Source: Aquanectria penicillioides (lineage: Eukaryota; Ascomycota; Sordariomycetes; Hypocreales; Nectriaceae). Taken from it: 64,000 nt of DNA. Below are positions 47,678-58,800 of this stretch, piece by piece (within the stretch, counting starts at the first letter, position 1; the number at the start of each line of letters is the position of its first letter). The notes beneath the pieces were generated by a model, which worked only from the letters and a program-made list of their open reading frames with translations, was not told the origin of the DNA and ran no database searches. The stretch lies in assembly GCA_003415625.1 (NCBI GenBank), contig PYIU01000002.1, positions 3,472,001-3,536,000 of the forward strand, read 5' to 3'. Position numbers and translations under genes: made by a program.

Positions 47678-48662
47678 TGTGTGGCACGAATAGCAGTTGT
47701 CACTCATCGAGACCGCGTGAAAGCAAGCGAGTGAGTGCGAGACAGAGATGAAGCCAACGATTCACAATATCCATATCCACACATCCATCCATCTATCCAT
47801 CCACCGATACACCCGTCGGCCGTCCATTCGTGATCAGATGGAATGGTAAACGCTTTGGCCACGTCTATGTCTCTGATTGTCTGCAAACTGCACTCTGCGT
47901 GCTACTCACTGCTTGGTGCTTGCTGCACACACTGCCACTGCAGCAGAAGACTAATAGGACTGGACGTCGCTCGCTCGCAGGCGCTGACTCGACTCGAGTC
48001 GCCGTCAAGAGTGGACGAGGCCAATTTCACACCGGCAGCTAGCGCGCTGCATCCCACGCAGTAGCTGCGTTGCAGCAGCCCAACTTACAGTCAATGGAAA
48101 GCCCCCGGGGGGGTAGGGCACCGCACAGGGCACAACACAAGTCAGCAAGGGCAACGAAAGGGGCACAGGGAGACGGAGACACTGACAGATACACTGACAG
48201 AGGGGGAGGGATAAAAAAAAAATAGAGCAGCCCGCGGAGGAGAGTGAGAAACGACGCTTCTGCATGCTGCCTCTTGAATCAATCGTTACCCACAGCCTGG
48301 GCGCTTAGCTCGCCGCCAATCACATCCGCGGGCCCGTCCTGGTGGGTGACAGGCTTGACCGCGCCGCCCAATCCCATGCTGACGCGGGCCAGGGTACGGC
48401 GCTTAGACGTCCCGGAGCTGGACCAGGGTGCTGGGTCCCGTCATTGCCTTTTTCATTGCCGCTTTTGCAGAGCCACACCACCATCCGCTTTTTTTTTTCT
48501 TTGGTGTACTTGTATTTGTATTTGTATTATTATTGTTTCCTTCTGCTAGGGGGGGGGGGGGGGGTGTTAGTTAGCTGCTCCAGCGACCATGGTGTGTATG
48601 TGTGCCGTGTCGTGCCAAAACTGACATGTGTGTAAGAGGGGCGAAGTGAGGAAGGGAGGGAG

Positions 48663-48663
<1 letters not shown>

Positions 48664-48694
<31 letters not shown>

Positions 48695-48711
48695 AATGAG
48701 AATGAGAATAG
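48664..48711 (+). repeat. TGAGGG to TGAGAA hexanucleotide array
   Basis: Four to five GTGAGG units pass into three TGAGAA units, a 6-bp array with a variant switch. Confidence 0.8.
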
Positions 48712-49897
48712 AACAAAACACCACAAAGAAATGGGATAAAAAAAGAACAGGTACAACTCACTCTGCGGGAACTGCTCACCCCTCCTACCATTCTGCTTCC
48801 ACTCCCTCTTCATCTTCCTCATCTTCCTCCTCCTCCTCCTCCTTCTCCTGCCCTTCCCGTGCGGCCCAAAATCTGGCCTTGTGGTGGACCGCCGCCGCCG
48901 TTGTCGCCTTCGCGTACCTTTGCGCAAGTGACCGAATCCCACTGCTCCCCTCCCTCCTTTACACTTTGGGTCCCTCCCTTCCAGGATCACCATGGCTGGC
49001 AAACTCACCCACTTGATCGACTGACCCCAATGACGTCCTCCAAATCACCCCGCGGGAAGCTGTCTCGTCACATCGCCGCCCACATCCTACTCCGCGTGTT
49101 CCAATTGACTGCCTCGCCTCTCCCCCCTCCAAGTCGCTCGAGTCGCTCCATCCCCGAGCGGCAGCACAGAAAAGCAACGGGACACGACAGCAGCAGCAAT
49201 AATAGTAACAGACGGCAGCAGAAGCGTCACTGGCAGTCGCATCAATAGCAGCTGCACCATCCAGGCGGCGCCGAAAAGAAAGGGGATTGGGACTGGGGGG
49301 GTGCGGGGGGGTGCACGGCGTCGGCGGAAAAGCGTTCGTGATGGGTCCTGTAAGTCATTCGCCCCAACCCGTCCACGGCCTGCAAGGAACAGGGGATATA
49401 TTTGGAAATGACTGAGGGATCGGAGGGAAGGAGGCCGCAGCCAACGGGGAGACGGGAGTCGAACGGACGACGGAGCGGGCAGCGCATAGTCCTTACACAT
49501 CTCGCGGTGCGGTACGAATAGGACACGGATAGAGATGTGCGAAGGCAGCGGCAGCGAGACACACCCAGAGCAGGCAGACAAATAGATGACCAGATGTGCA
49601 TGTACTGTGTAACTAGCTGGAGGCGGAGGCGGCGGCTGTGGCTACGGGGAGAGCGAGAGCGAGAAATGAACGACCGAAACGGCGACAGGTACGCACGTAC
49701 GTTCAAGCAATGCGGCTTCCATGGTTCCTTTTGTTGTTTTTTTTTTTTTTTTTTTAAATCATAAATCATACATGTGTAAGTTTTGAAAAGAAGGAAATAA
49801 AAGAAATCAAATTGAATATTGCGCAGCAGAGTGCGTGTGCTTTTTCCATCTTTACATTGACTGACTACCTTGCCATGTAGTCTAGCTTTACTTGCTT

Positions 49898-49965
49898 TAG
49901 GTAGGTACGTAGGTAGGCACACTTACTAGGTAGGTAGGCACCTAGGTAGGTAATTTAGGTAGCCA
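49898..49965 (+). repeat. TAGG/GGTA-rich cluster
   Basis: Repeated TAGGTAGG units with inverted ACCTAGGT. Similar short clusters occur near 17.76, 18.14, 28.80, 31.51 and 53.76 kb. Confidence 0.7.
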
Positions 49966-50213
49966 GAGAATTGGCTACCTTGTATGTAACCCACCACAGT
50001 CTGCATCCATCCCAGATTCGCGATGCGTGGCCACCCGGAGGCCCATTTTTACGGCCATGAAGATCTGCAAAAACAAACATGCACCTTGTTTTTACTCCAT
50101 GGGTTTTATTTTTCGCTATGAGAGAAAAACAAAGGGGCTGGAAACGCGACCCTTTGTGTCCAAAGTCCCCAAGTTCCCCGAGTCCCCCTTCTAGCTCACC
50201 CCCTGGTCCTCTG

Positions 50214-50253
50214 TCTGTCGTCTGTCGTCTGTCGTCTGTCGTCTGTCGTCTGT
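50214..50253 (+). repeat. 7-bp CTGTCGT tandem array
   Basis: About five and a half copies of a 7-bp unit followed by a T run. Confidence 0.85.
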
Positions 50254-51138
50254 TTTTTTTTTTGGGCTGCTGCTTGCACCAAGGTCCAAGCAAGCCAGTC
50301 AGTCAGTACATTATTAGTACAGTACCTATCAAGTAGGTGACCTCACCCTTTACCTTTCGGTAGCCCCGCAGCAAGCACACTGTCCGACATACGTTCATCA
50401 CGTCCAAAGGCGAGCGAGACACACGACAAACAGCCCATGGCTTGTTGGGTTGCGAATAAACACGTTACCGCTAGCTAACATCGTGCCTGAGACACGGGCC
50501 ACTATCTCGCTTCCCTTTACTTTCACATATCTCTTGACCCATTTTGGTCGTTGATCCTCATCCTCCTCATGCGATCCCATCCCCGACCGCCTGTCTGCTC
50601 TTCTTGGTATCAAACCTTGTCCTATCCCGTCCGCCCAGGGAACGGTCTATCCAAGGTGGTAAAGTAAAAAGACATTAGAAACGCCAAACAACTCCTCCTG
50701 TCATACATCCCAATAAGTTCAGAATACCTGTCCCAGTTCCTTGTTCCCCGTCTTCATGATAGATAGTAAAATAAAAAAATAAAAAAAAAGAGAAGGAAAA
50801 AATTCTTTGCAATAAAGCAGAGGGCTTTCCATGCTTGGCGCCGATGGACATGATGTTGGACTTGAGTCGTTTGTCACCCCAAAAGTTGACATAGCCATAA
50901 CGTCGTATGCTTGCCACCAGTGCGTATTAGTGCACGAGTCAGGCTTCGCCTCTTCTTGTCCGTGATTTTGTCCTCTGCTTTTTTGTAGCGTCCGTTGTGG
51001 ACTGAGTGTTTGTGTTTGTAAACAAAAGGAATGCCGTAAGTTTGTCGAGGGATCGTCAGGTGTATTGTGTTGTGTTTTGTTGATAGATGGGGTTGTGTTT
51101 GACGCGGGTTGGCAGGGTTGTGCAGTTGTTGTTGCTGT

Positions 51139-51831
51139 TTATTCAACCTTCCGCCGCTTACCCTTGGGGGCGGGAGCCATTCGAGGAGTGTATGTGACGG
51201 TCCTTGTCACAACCTCTCGAATGTGGCGTACACTTGTCCGTGAAGACTTCTGCTTCTTCTCGGCGAAGCGAGCCTTGAGGGCGGCATCCCAGTCAAATAC
51301 CGAGTGGACCGGGCGAGCACTGAAAGGTGATCGAGCAGTGGTGGCACTCAAGGGAGAGTCCAAGTTAGAGACAGACGGGCTAGGAGGGAGCTTGAGACTA
51401 GGGAAAGTAGCGGGCCCGGTTGGAGGGGCCGACATGGGAGGGGCAGTAGACGTGAAGGGACTTGGAGGTATGACAGGCGCGGTGGCAGGAGGTGAAGGTT
51501 GGAAAGACACCTTGGACCTGACACTGTAAGTTGAAGTGGGAGACAAGCGGTCACTCTTGCTAGAGCAATCCGATTGCTCGCTGCTGGCAGTGTCCGGGAG
51601 AGAGTCGGGGGTGGTCTGGCCAGAGGCCATGGCCGGAGAGTTGAGAGCCATGGCCTTGGTGAGGAAGTCGGTGTAAGCCAACGGAGGGCTGATGGGCGTC
51701 TTGATGTAGTCCGGCTCAGGCTTGAAGGTGAAGGAAACGGCCGAGATGGGAGTTGCCGAAGTGATCTCGGAAGGGAAGGTAGCGGTAACGGGGGTGGTGA
51801 GCTTCCCCAGCTTAGGCTTAGGGCCAGGCAT
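51139..51831 (-). CDS. Ser/Pro-rich basic protein of unknown function
   Basis: A single-exon frame of 230 aa, starting at the first ATG (51831, MPGPKPKLGKL) and ending TAA at 51139-51141. I do not recognise a named family. The middle (about residues 20-175) is Ser/Pro/Thr-rich and probably disordered. The C-terminus is the part that looks conserved: FDWDAALKARFAEKK at about 179-193, REVVTRTVTYTPRM at about 195-208 and a terminal KGKRRK, a likely nuclear localisation signal. Acidic-aromatic pieces near the N-terminus (FTFKPEPDYIKTPISPP) are also non-random. The G/C-ending codons and the long, clean frame support a real gene. A nuclear regulatory or adaptor protein is possible but is inference. 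The leader upstream (51832 onward, minus sense) is C/A/T-rich, as for an expressed fungal gene. Confidence 0.72.
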   Translation of the reverse strand: MPGPKPKLGKLTTPVTATFPSEITSATPISAVSFTFKPEPDYIKTPISPPLAYTDFLTKAMALNSPAMASGQTTPDSLPDTASSEQSDCSSKSDRLSPTSTYSVRSKVSFQPSPPATAPVIPPSPFTSTAPPMSAPPTGPATFPSLKLPPSPSVSNLDSPLSATTARSPFSARPVHSVFDWDAALKARFAEKKQKSSRTSVRHIREVVTRTVTYTPRMAPAPKGKRRKVE

Positions 51832-54800
51832 GATGGGTGGTGGTGGTGGTGATGGTTGACGAAACAAGACGGGAGATGCTAGTGGAAGTCGTAGGTCCCG
51901 GTATTGAGAGGCTCAGGTCGAGTCAAGTTTGATGGATGAAGATGACCTTGAGAGAAGGGACAGGCTGATTCCAAAGTATCAGGAGCCAACAGCCAGACCC
52001 AAGAGATGGGCAATGAGGACGCAAGCAAGTAAGAGCAGCGAGCGGACTGACTGACTGAGGTAGAGAAAAAAGTCGAAGGTGGGAAGGGAAATGGCAGCAC
52101 CAGGCTATTATAAGGGAACGAGTGCGACGAAGATTTGGCGCCGGAGAGAAGAAGGAGGAGTACCAGGAGTCGTGCTAGGCGCTAGGGGGGGGTGTGTGGG
52201 AGAAGGTGGAGGAATCGGTATGCGGGCTGGTGTGTGGATGAAGGACGGAAGATGGTGGATGGTGGATGGTGGAGAGGAAGTGGAGGGGGGTGATGGCGAG
52301 GTGTGGATAGGGTGGAGGGATATGCGGGATGGACCAGGTTGGGCGCGTGCGCAGAACAACCAAAAGGCTCAGCGCGACGAGCAGCAATCGCAGTCCAGCA
52401 GCGGTTGCAGCAGGCAGAGGAGGCAGCAGACAGGCGCGAGGAGCAGGGCCAGGGCACAGGTACGGACACAGCCAAGGGGCGGCAACTGCAAGAGACGAGC
52501 AAGGGGGGGCGTGTAGACTTCTGCGTGCGTCTGCGTCTGCGTCTGCGTATGTGTATGTGTGAGTGTGAAGGTGTGGATGTGAATGTGCAAGTGTGTGTGG
52601 TCCAGCGGAAGGGCGGATGATGCAGAATGCTCGACGATGTCACTCCAAGACTTTCTCGGCTTGACTCGCTCTGTCACACAGGCTGCTGTGTCCTTTGTCG
52701 TGGGGGATATGTCAACCGCCGCCAATCTTGGACGGTAGCTTGGATGTTAGTATGGGTGACGCGCCAGTCGGCAGAGGGGCGGATGACGCTCGTCGATTTT
52801 AGCCTGGGGTTCCTGGGGATTGGGTTCTGAGCTGAACAACCGGGGGTGTCAACAGTGAAAGCGTGAGCTTGAAATGTGCTGATCTGTGCTGAGCTGTGCT
52901 GTGCTATGCTGTGCTGGTGAAAGTGTGTCTTGGAGGAACCTGTTGGTTGTTGGTGGTTGTGATGGTTGTATGTAAGTCGGGTCGGTTGGTTGATGCGGAT
53001 TGGGCGAGATGGTCGGCGGGTCTTGGTGGTGGGGGGTTAAAGCGGCGGCACAGCCAACGCCGAAAGGGAGAGCACGAGAGAGCGCTGAGCAGGGTGTCGC
53101 GAGAGGCGAGCAGGGGTACCACCGGCCGGTTGACCTGGGGTGACTGGTGTTTGGGCCCTTTGCTTTTTTTATTCTCGAGGCCCCCTTGTCCTAGGCGATT
53201 CCCAGTCAATTCTCCTTGTCAGGGAGCTGTTTGGGTATCTGCTGGCGCCGGGGCTGTTTCTGGCCCAGGAGGTCGGTGAGGAATGTGATTCGACCGAAGA
53301 CGCTGGGGGGAGCTGCGAGGTCGGGCGCGCTTTTTCGGCTCTTTTTTTCTAGGGGCTTGGAGCAGTCTGGTTTAGAGGCGGATTGCTGGCTAGGCGGAGA
53401 AGTGCCGAGCGAATAGGCTTTGGAGACTTGACGACTCCCACGATGATGGGCTTTTGGCGCCGGTGATTGAGGCTGACGGTGATGAGAATCGAAAATGCGT
53501 TGGTTGGTTTCGTCCCAAAAGGCAAGGATGCGGGGTTGTGGTTGAGAGAAAAGGTAAGGGCAAGGTGAGTAAAGGATGGGGGACAAAAGAGGAGAGGAGA
53601 GATCCACGAAGACGGTAGCGATTGTGTTGGTGATGATATTGGCAAGGTGCAGTAGAAGAGAGAGAAGAGCCAAGAACTCGCAACTGTCCCGGGGTAAACC
53701 TGTAAATAGATCCCAGTGTTTCCGATCAACGGCAAACAAGAATAGCTAGATACTATGTAGGTATGTAGGTACGGGGTAATTGAGTTTAAATCAAGGTTGA
53801 GGAGGAAAGAGCTTGTTGGTTGCGATCGTAATGATCGATCAGCAATACCCGGGAAGGAGGTAGGTAGATGGTAGGGAGGTAATTATGAGGGTTCTGGGAT
53901 GGCTCTTTCCCTCTTCACGATGCGCAGTCTTAGGACATCCTTATCTACTTTTTCCTCCCTCACTCATTCCGCTTGCTTTGCTCCTCATGTTGATCGTCTT
54001 CCCCCACAATGCAAGCAGAATCCATCTCGTCGTCAACGTCTCCGTCTCCAAATCCGTCCTCATCTCCATCTCCATCTCCAAGTCCCCAAATTTAGCCCTC
54101 GACCCTATCCACGGCCAGGCCGGGTCTGCCTCGCTGAGCGCGCGCCTGCTCTCACCCTCCACCTCTGCAACCATTCTCGGGGCTCCCACCAGCCAACGCC
54201 ATCCTGTCCCACGCTGCTCTGCACCGGGCAATGTGGTGGCTCTCCCGGCGACCGCCTCGGAGCTGTGGCTGGCAACGCCCGAAGATCAGACTCGGCCGGT
54301 CATGCTCGCTCGCAGATCCACCCGCCGTAGCAAAGAGCGCGCGCCACGCGAGGCAGCCCGGAAAAGTTGGCCAAGGCCGGTTCGAAACATCCTCTCCTGA
54401 CCAGCCAGCGAGCTGCGCCCAATGCTTGCATTAATGAAGGGATCGGGGCACCTCCCAGCGCGCGCCTGCTGAAGAGCCTGCCGTCTTAACGAGGTCAGAT
54501 ATTACTACTGCAGTTGCAAACCCACTAGCATGGAAACCTCTGCCTGCGCCATGGTTGGTGGACGAATGTCATCCCTGTCCTAAGCGCCGTCCCAGGGGAA
54601 CCGGCCGATGCCAACGCTGCCATCCTTCCTGGCGCTCGTGGACCAACGAGCATCCAAGGTGCTGCGCCAAATGCTCTCACCAGTCAAGACCCATGATCGC
54701 CTAAGCTCCCATTCCCACTCAAGCAAGGCGGATTCGACATCTCTGCCGCCCATGTTGCCGCTGTACCTTCGCTGCACATCGTGTTGCTGTAGCGGCAATG

Positions 54801-56299
54801 CATACAACGCGCAAGTCGGTTGTCGTCCCAACCCACATGCTGGATGCCTGAGACGGCCTCACCATTGCAGTTCGATTGAAGAAGAACTCTGTCAAAGTCG
54901 ACTCGTTCTCTGGAGTGTCCGTATGTTGGTCCCGGGTGGTCTTGAACCAAGGCCACTCGCTGATCATCCTGTTCCCCCAGGACCAACGACTCCATTGCTC
55001 CAGCCGGTCGGGTCAAGCGTTCCCTGCTAATGAGCTGACCAACAGCCATCTCAACCAAGTCATCTCAATTGTGCCGTCCCAGTTGCTTGGGTCACCTTGC
55101 GCCGTCGAATTACCCTGGTCTGGTTCATGAGCTATTTTCCTCTTCATCTCCGACCCAGCAAACTCCCTGTTCACGTTCTTAGCCTCTTCACTCTATCTGC
55201 TCCCCGATCCAAATGGGGTACCATCATTGTGCCCTCACACCCTCTTCAACAAGTAAGCGCGTCAGTCGAGGGAGACAATGCAGCCGCCCATGCAACATTG
55301 CTCTTGGATGGCAACCATAGGCTAGGCCATCACAGCAACATCGTAGACGTCTTGTAGATGGCCATTCCAACGCGGCTGGGTTTGCCGGAGGACCGCGTCT
55401 ATCAATGCCGATACGAGGTTAACCAGCGCCTTCTCAGCGAATCTTCAACCCTGGAATTGGATGCCATTCTCAAGCCAACGACGTGCAACATGGGTCGGCC
55501 GAGTCACACAGCGAGACAAATATGATAGATTCCGTTCGAGGGGAATCACGGAACCTGCTAGAGAGTGTGCTCCTGGGAGATCCTTGCCGAGGTCTTGACC
55601 CAGTAACCTAAAGATGAACGGGGGTCTGTGATTCACCGTAATCCTAAGCTAACCTTTTCAGTTACCATATTGCACTCAATATCTTCTCTCAACATTCTTA
55701 GTTCAAGGCGGGACAGCTACAACCAACGCGTCCAACCCCAAGGAATCCTCCATGCCCTAAGCCCAACTTCCGAAGATGGAGCAATGGCCGCATTTCCCTT
55801 ACTCAGCTAGGATCCGCATTCAGGCCGTGCATCCGCGCAGTCAATAATGGAGGCACTAAGTACCAACACACATGTCATGTGTCGGTGTCGGAACGAATGG
55901 GCGGGAGCCTCGGGTTTCATCGCATGGTAAAACTATCCCAGTGGGTAGAGTGCCTTGTGAAAAAAAGAGGGTATCTCTTATCCACGCCTCGCCATCGCTT
56001 GATTAGGCCGGGCTTGTCTTTCCGATAGCCATGGCGATGGCGATGCCATCGCGCAGGGGAAGCTATCCTCTGATATAGTGCACACTGCGTTGTTGGTTGG
56101 GTCCCCTGTGTACTGTGCCACATCTTCGGTACGAAGGCTACCAACGCAAGGGACGTTTTTTGTTGCAATTTTCTTGGGTAGGTTTGAAGTCAATGGCGGT
56201 CTCATGGGAGATTGTTCAATCCTTGCTCATCCGTCACGAGCTCATCTATGCAATGAGAAAACTCTGATCCATGACTCTCCAGTCTTGGAAGGAATGGCA
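51832..56299. other. Gene-free region right of the hypothetical gene
   Basis: No supported gene. It includes the presumed promoter of the minus-strand hypothetical gene, a GGATGGTGGAT minisatellite (about 52235-52275), a TCTGCG-type array (about 52523-52560) and TAGG-type repeats near 53.76 kb. Minus-strand pieces between about 54.6 and 55.6 kb look faintly protein-like but are too broken to call. Confidence 0.45.
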
Positions 56300-58800
56300 A
56301 AGCTATTTCTCATCTAGGTATGAGAGACTTGAGTATTGGCCATTGATATTTCCAGCGATCCATAATGGTATTGTCATTTGTGTTATTCCCTATCAGTCTC
56401 CAGCGTCGAATGAGCCGCGATGGTCTCATTGACATCACTAAGCTTCAACATGTATATAAATCCATCTACCGAAAGCTTTCACTGTTGCATCCTCCAAATG
56501 TTTCAGATAAGCCCTTTCTGACTACATTACCAAGTATCAACTGCTTCTTTCCTAAAGCTGCGGTCCTACCTGCAAATTCACACGACATCGCCCCACTGTC
56601 TAGATCCCTTTGGTTTCAAACGATGTCTATACTCTCCTAGCAATCTCCCCCTCTCAACTTGTAGTTTGACATAATAACATTGGCATTTTTCTATGTAATT
56701 AGACCATAGGCATTTCCATGGTTTTTTATCGTACGATAATAGACACATTCCCAATCGCATACTCGTTTCTCTCTGTCCAACGACTAGCAATCTTCAGATT
56801 CGTCAAAACAAAGATAGAAATTGTGACCACGATATCAAAATAAGAAGTACATTTCAATACAAGAGCCTGCTCGTATCCACCTGGTCCTTGGATCATTATT
56901 TGTTTAAGACGACCCAGGCGGACAGACCCTCCATTCTTCAACAACTTGGTGCCGCTCACAGACGGTCAGCTTACCCTATATTGTCTACCATCATCCAAGC
57001 GCGTCACAAAAACTTGGCCATTTCTATTCCATGTTCCCATCCTTTCCTATCGTATTTGTAATTGTATCACTACCTAAATTATATCATCTCAGACAATTTA
57101 CGCCATCAGACACCCATTCTGGAAACAGACGTATTCTCATCGCCGATTGAAGAATGTGCAGTTCCTGCAACTTTGTAGTTAACAACCTTCCTACAGAGCC
57201 CCTGTGAGAGCAGAAATTTGAAGCCACTGTCTTACATAAGGAGCGAAGTATCAAGAAAAATGCACCGTGAGAGGAGCTGGTGAGTCCAGGCTTGCTGGAA
57301 CGATGGCAGATGAGACGGCATGAACAGACGTTCGAAGTCGTCGCTAAAATCCTTAAATGAGGAAAATAAATTTCAGCTTTGCGTATTTCACATCAAGAGG
57401 AGTCCTGCGAGTGTGGTGGAGGGTTGATATCTCTCAAATCTTTGAGGAGATCAGAGTAAAGGATACAAAAGAAAACTAATTTCCGTTTGTCTTGAAAGAT
57501 CATGCTTGTAGGGTATCGAGCAAGTGTCTGGGCCTAGCACATTTATCCTAAGCAAAGTGCCTATCTTTCCTGTAATTGATGGCTTATTTCACTACAAATC
57601 GCATCTAGCACAATATTAGTGCAATGGTAAGGGCCTGCAGTTTCGCTTCTAAACCACGATACACAATCTCCATTGGGGCGAGGTTGGCATGATCGGAGTC
57701 GACGACACGGAGATCGCCATTGTCATGGAAGATGAAGATACCCCCGTGGATATAAGAGCACATGAAACAGAACTCTCACTCTAGCACAGCAATGTGTGCC
57801 GCATCACCGAGCATAGGTATTCGTAGCCTCATTATTTGTAGAAGGGGAATTGACACGCAATATGACAGTCCACATTGCATCATATGTTTAGTGTTTGTCT
57901 CGATGGTCACTATCATGGCAAATTGAGGCTTGGGTATCTGGAAAAAGTGATGACGAATTAAGTCACCGACTTCATGAACCCGGAGCGACATCCACCGGCA
58001 CTGAGAAGAGAAATAAAGTGTAGACTTTACAATCCTACCATGGCCAAAAAAAAAACAGTTCAATTGGGGAGAGTATATCAGCCCGTTGCAATTTCAAAAG
58101 AGGCTTGTCACGGAGTAAATTATATCGCATGGAGAGGGTAACTGTCAATCAAGTGAATCCAGGAGAATTCCGACACAGTCACCTTTTTTATGGCTGATGT
58201 GAGAGTTTCTGCCGAGACTCGAATACTAGTTGATGGCTTCGTGTGTTGGTGACCCTCTTGCTCAAATTATGAGAGCTGGTAATGCCATACGTGACGTAAA
58301 TAGGGATGATCCAACTAGATACATTGACCCAAAGCCACACGATCTTGGGCATGTTGGCCAAAGACCTGAGCAAACCCGTCAACAAACTTCATAAAAGCCA
58401 GGATTCGTTAGAACTTCCCAGAACGAGCATTGGTCTATCATTTGGCATCATTTTACGTTACATAATATTACGCCCACGTATGGATACGGGACTGGGTTAT
58501 CAGGAGCAAAGACAAATCTAATGATTTCCCAGTCCCGGCATCGCACCACAAACTGATAATCTCGAGACGATGTCAAATACCCAGCCGCCGGTATCTGAAC
58601 TGATTAATTTCAGGGGTGTTGATGTGTTTGTCTTGACCTAAAATGGTCACTGGTGCCGCTTCGAGCACATTGCAATGAAAGAATTGGGATTGGAACTGTG
58701 AGTTGTTCAGAATGATCCGAGCTTGAGTATCTCTTAGAGCAAAGAGAAGCCTACGGAGAATTGAAGGAAGACGTATTTCCCTGACGATGTGAGATATGGC
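56300..58800 (-). pseudogene. Decayed coding relic with RIP-type stops, family not recognised
   Basis: Several minus-strand stretches read like real protein over 40-90 codons each but are interrupted by stops and frame changes. About 58780-58570 includes RIILNNSQFQSQFFHCNVLE. About 58250-58110 includes SAIKKVTVSEFSWIHLIDSY, then stops at TAA, TGA and TGA that look like CAA or CGA changed by C-to-T. 58063-57776 includes LIRHHFFQIPKPQFAMIVTI. About 57760-57600 includes FIFHDNGDLRVVDSDHANLA. About 57357-57085 includes FERLFMPSHLPSFQQAWTHQ and has only two stops. About 57015-56850 includes TKLLKNGGSVRLGRLKQIMI. The A/T content is higher than in the flanks. The stop types fit repeat-induced point mutation, which acts on duplicated DNA, so a transposon or duplicated gene is likely. 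I cannot name the protein; the limits are approximate. Confidence 0.55.

Larger units (their letters stand above)
46851..51138. other. Gene-free region right of FAN1
   Basis: I find no supported gene in these 4.3 kb. It contains G22 at 47656-47677, G16 at 48549-48564, a TGAGGG/TGAGAA hexamer array (48664-48711), a 7-bp CTGTCGT array (50214-50253), a T run near 49740 and TAGG-rich sequence at 49898-49965. The right end is the 3' region of the minus-strand hypothetical gene. Confidence 0.5.

Noticed and set aside
50214..50253. CRISPR-like short tandem repeats
   Set aside because: The 7-bp units are contiguous without spacers, and CRISPR arrays are not expected in a fungal nuclear genome.
54719..54967. 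Minus-strand protein-like segment near 54.8 kb
   Set aside because: Reads smoothly for about 80 codons but no family is recognisable and adjoining sequence is broken; too weak to call a second relic.
55934..55960. tRNA A-box-like sequence (TCCCAGTGGGTAGAG)
   Set aside because: No B box (GGTTCGA) at the right distance and no cloverleaf pairing.
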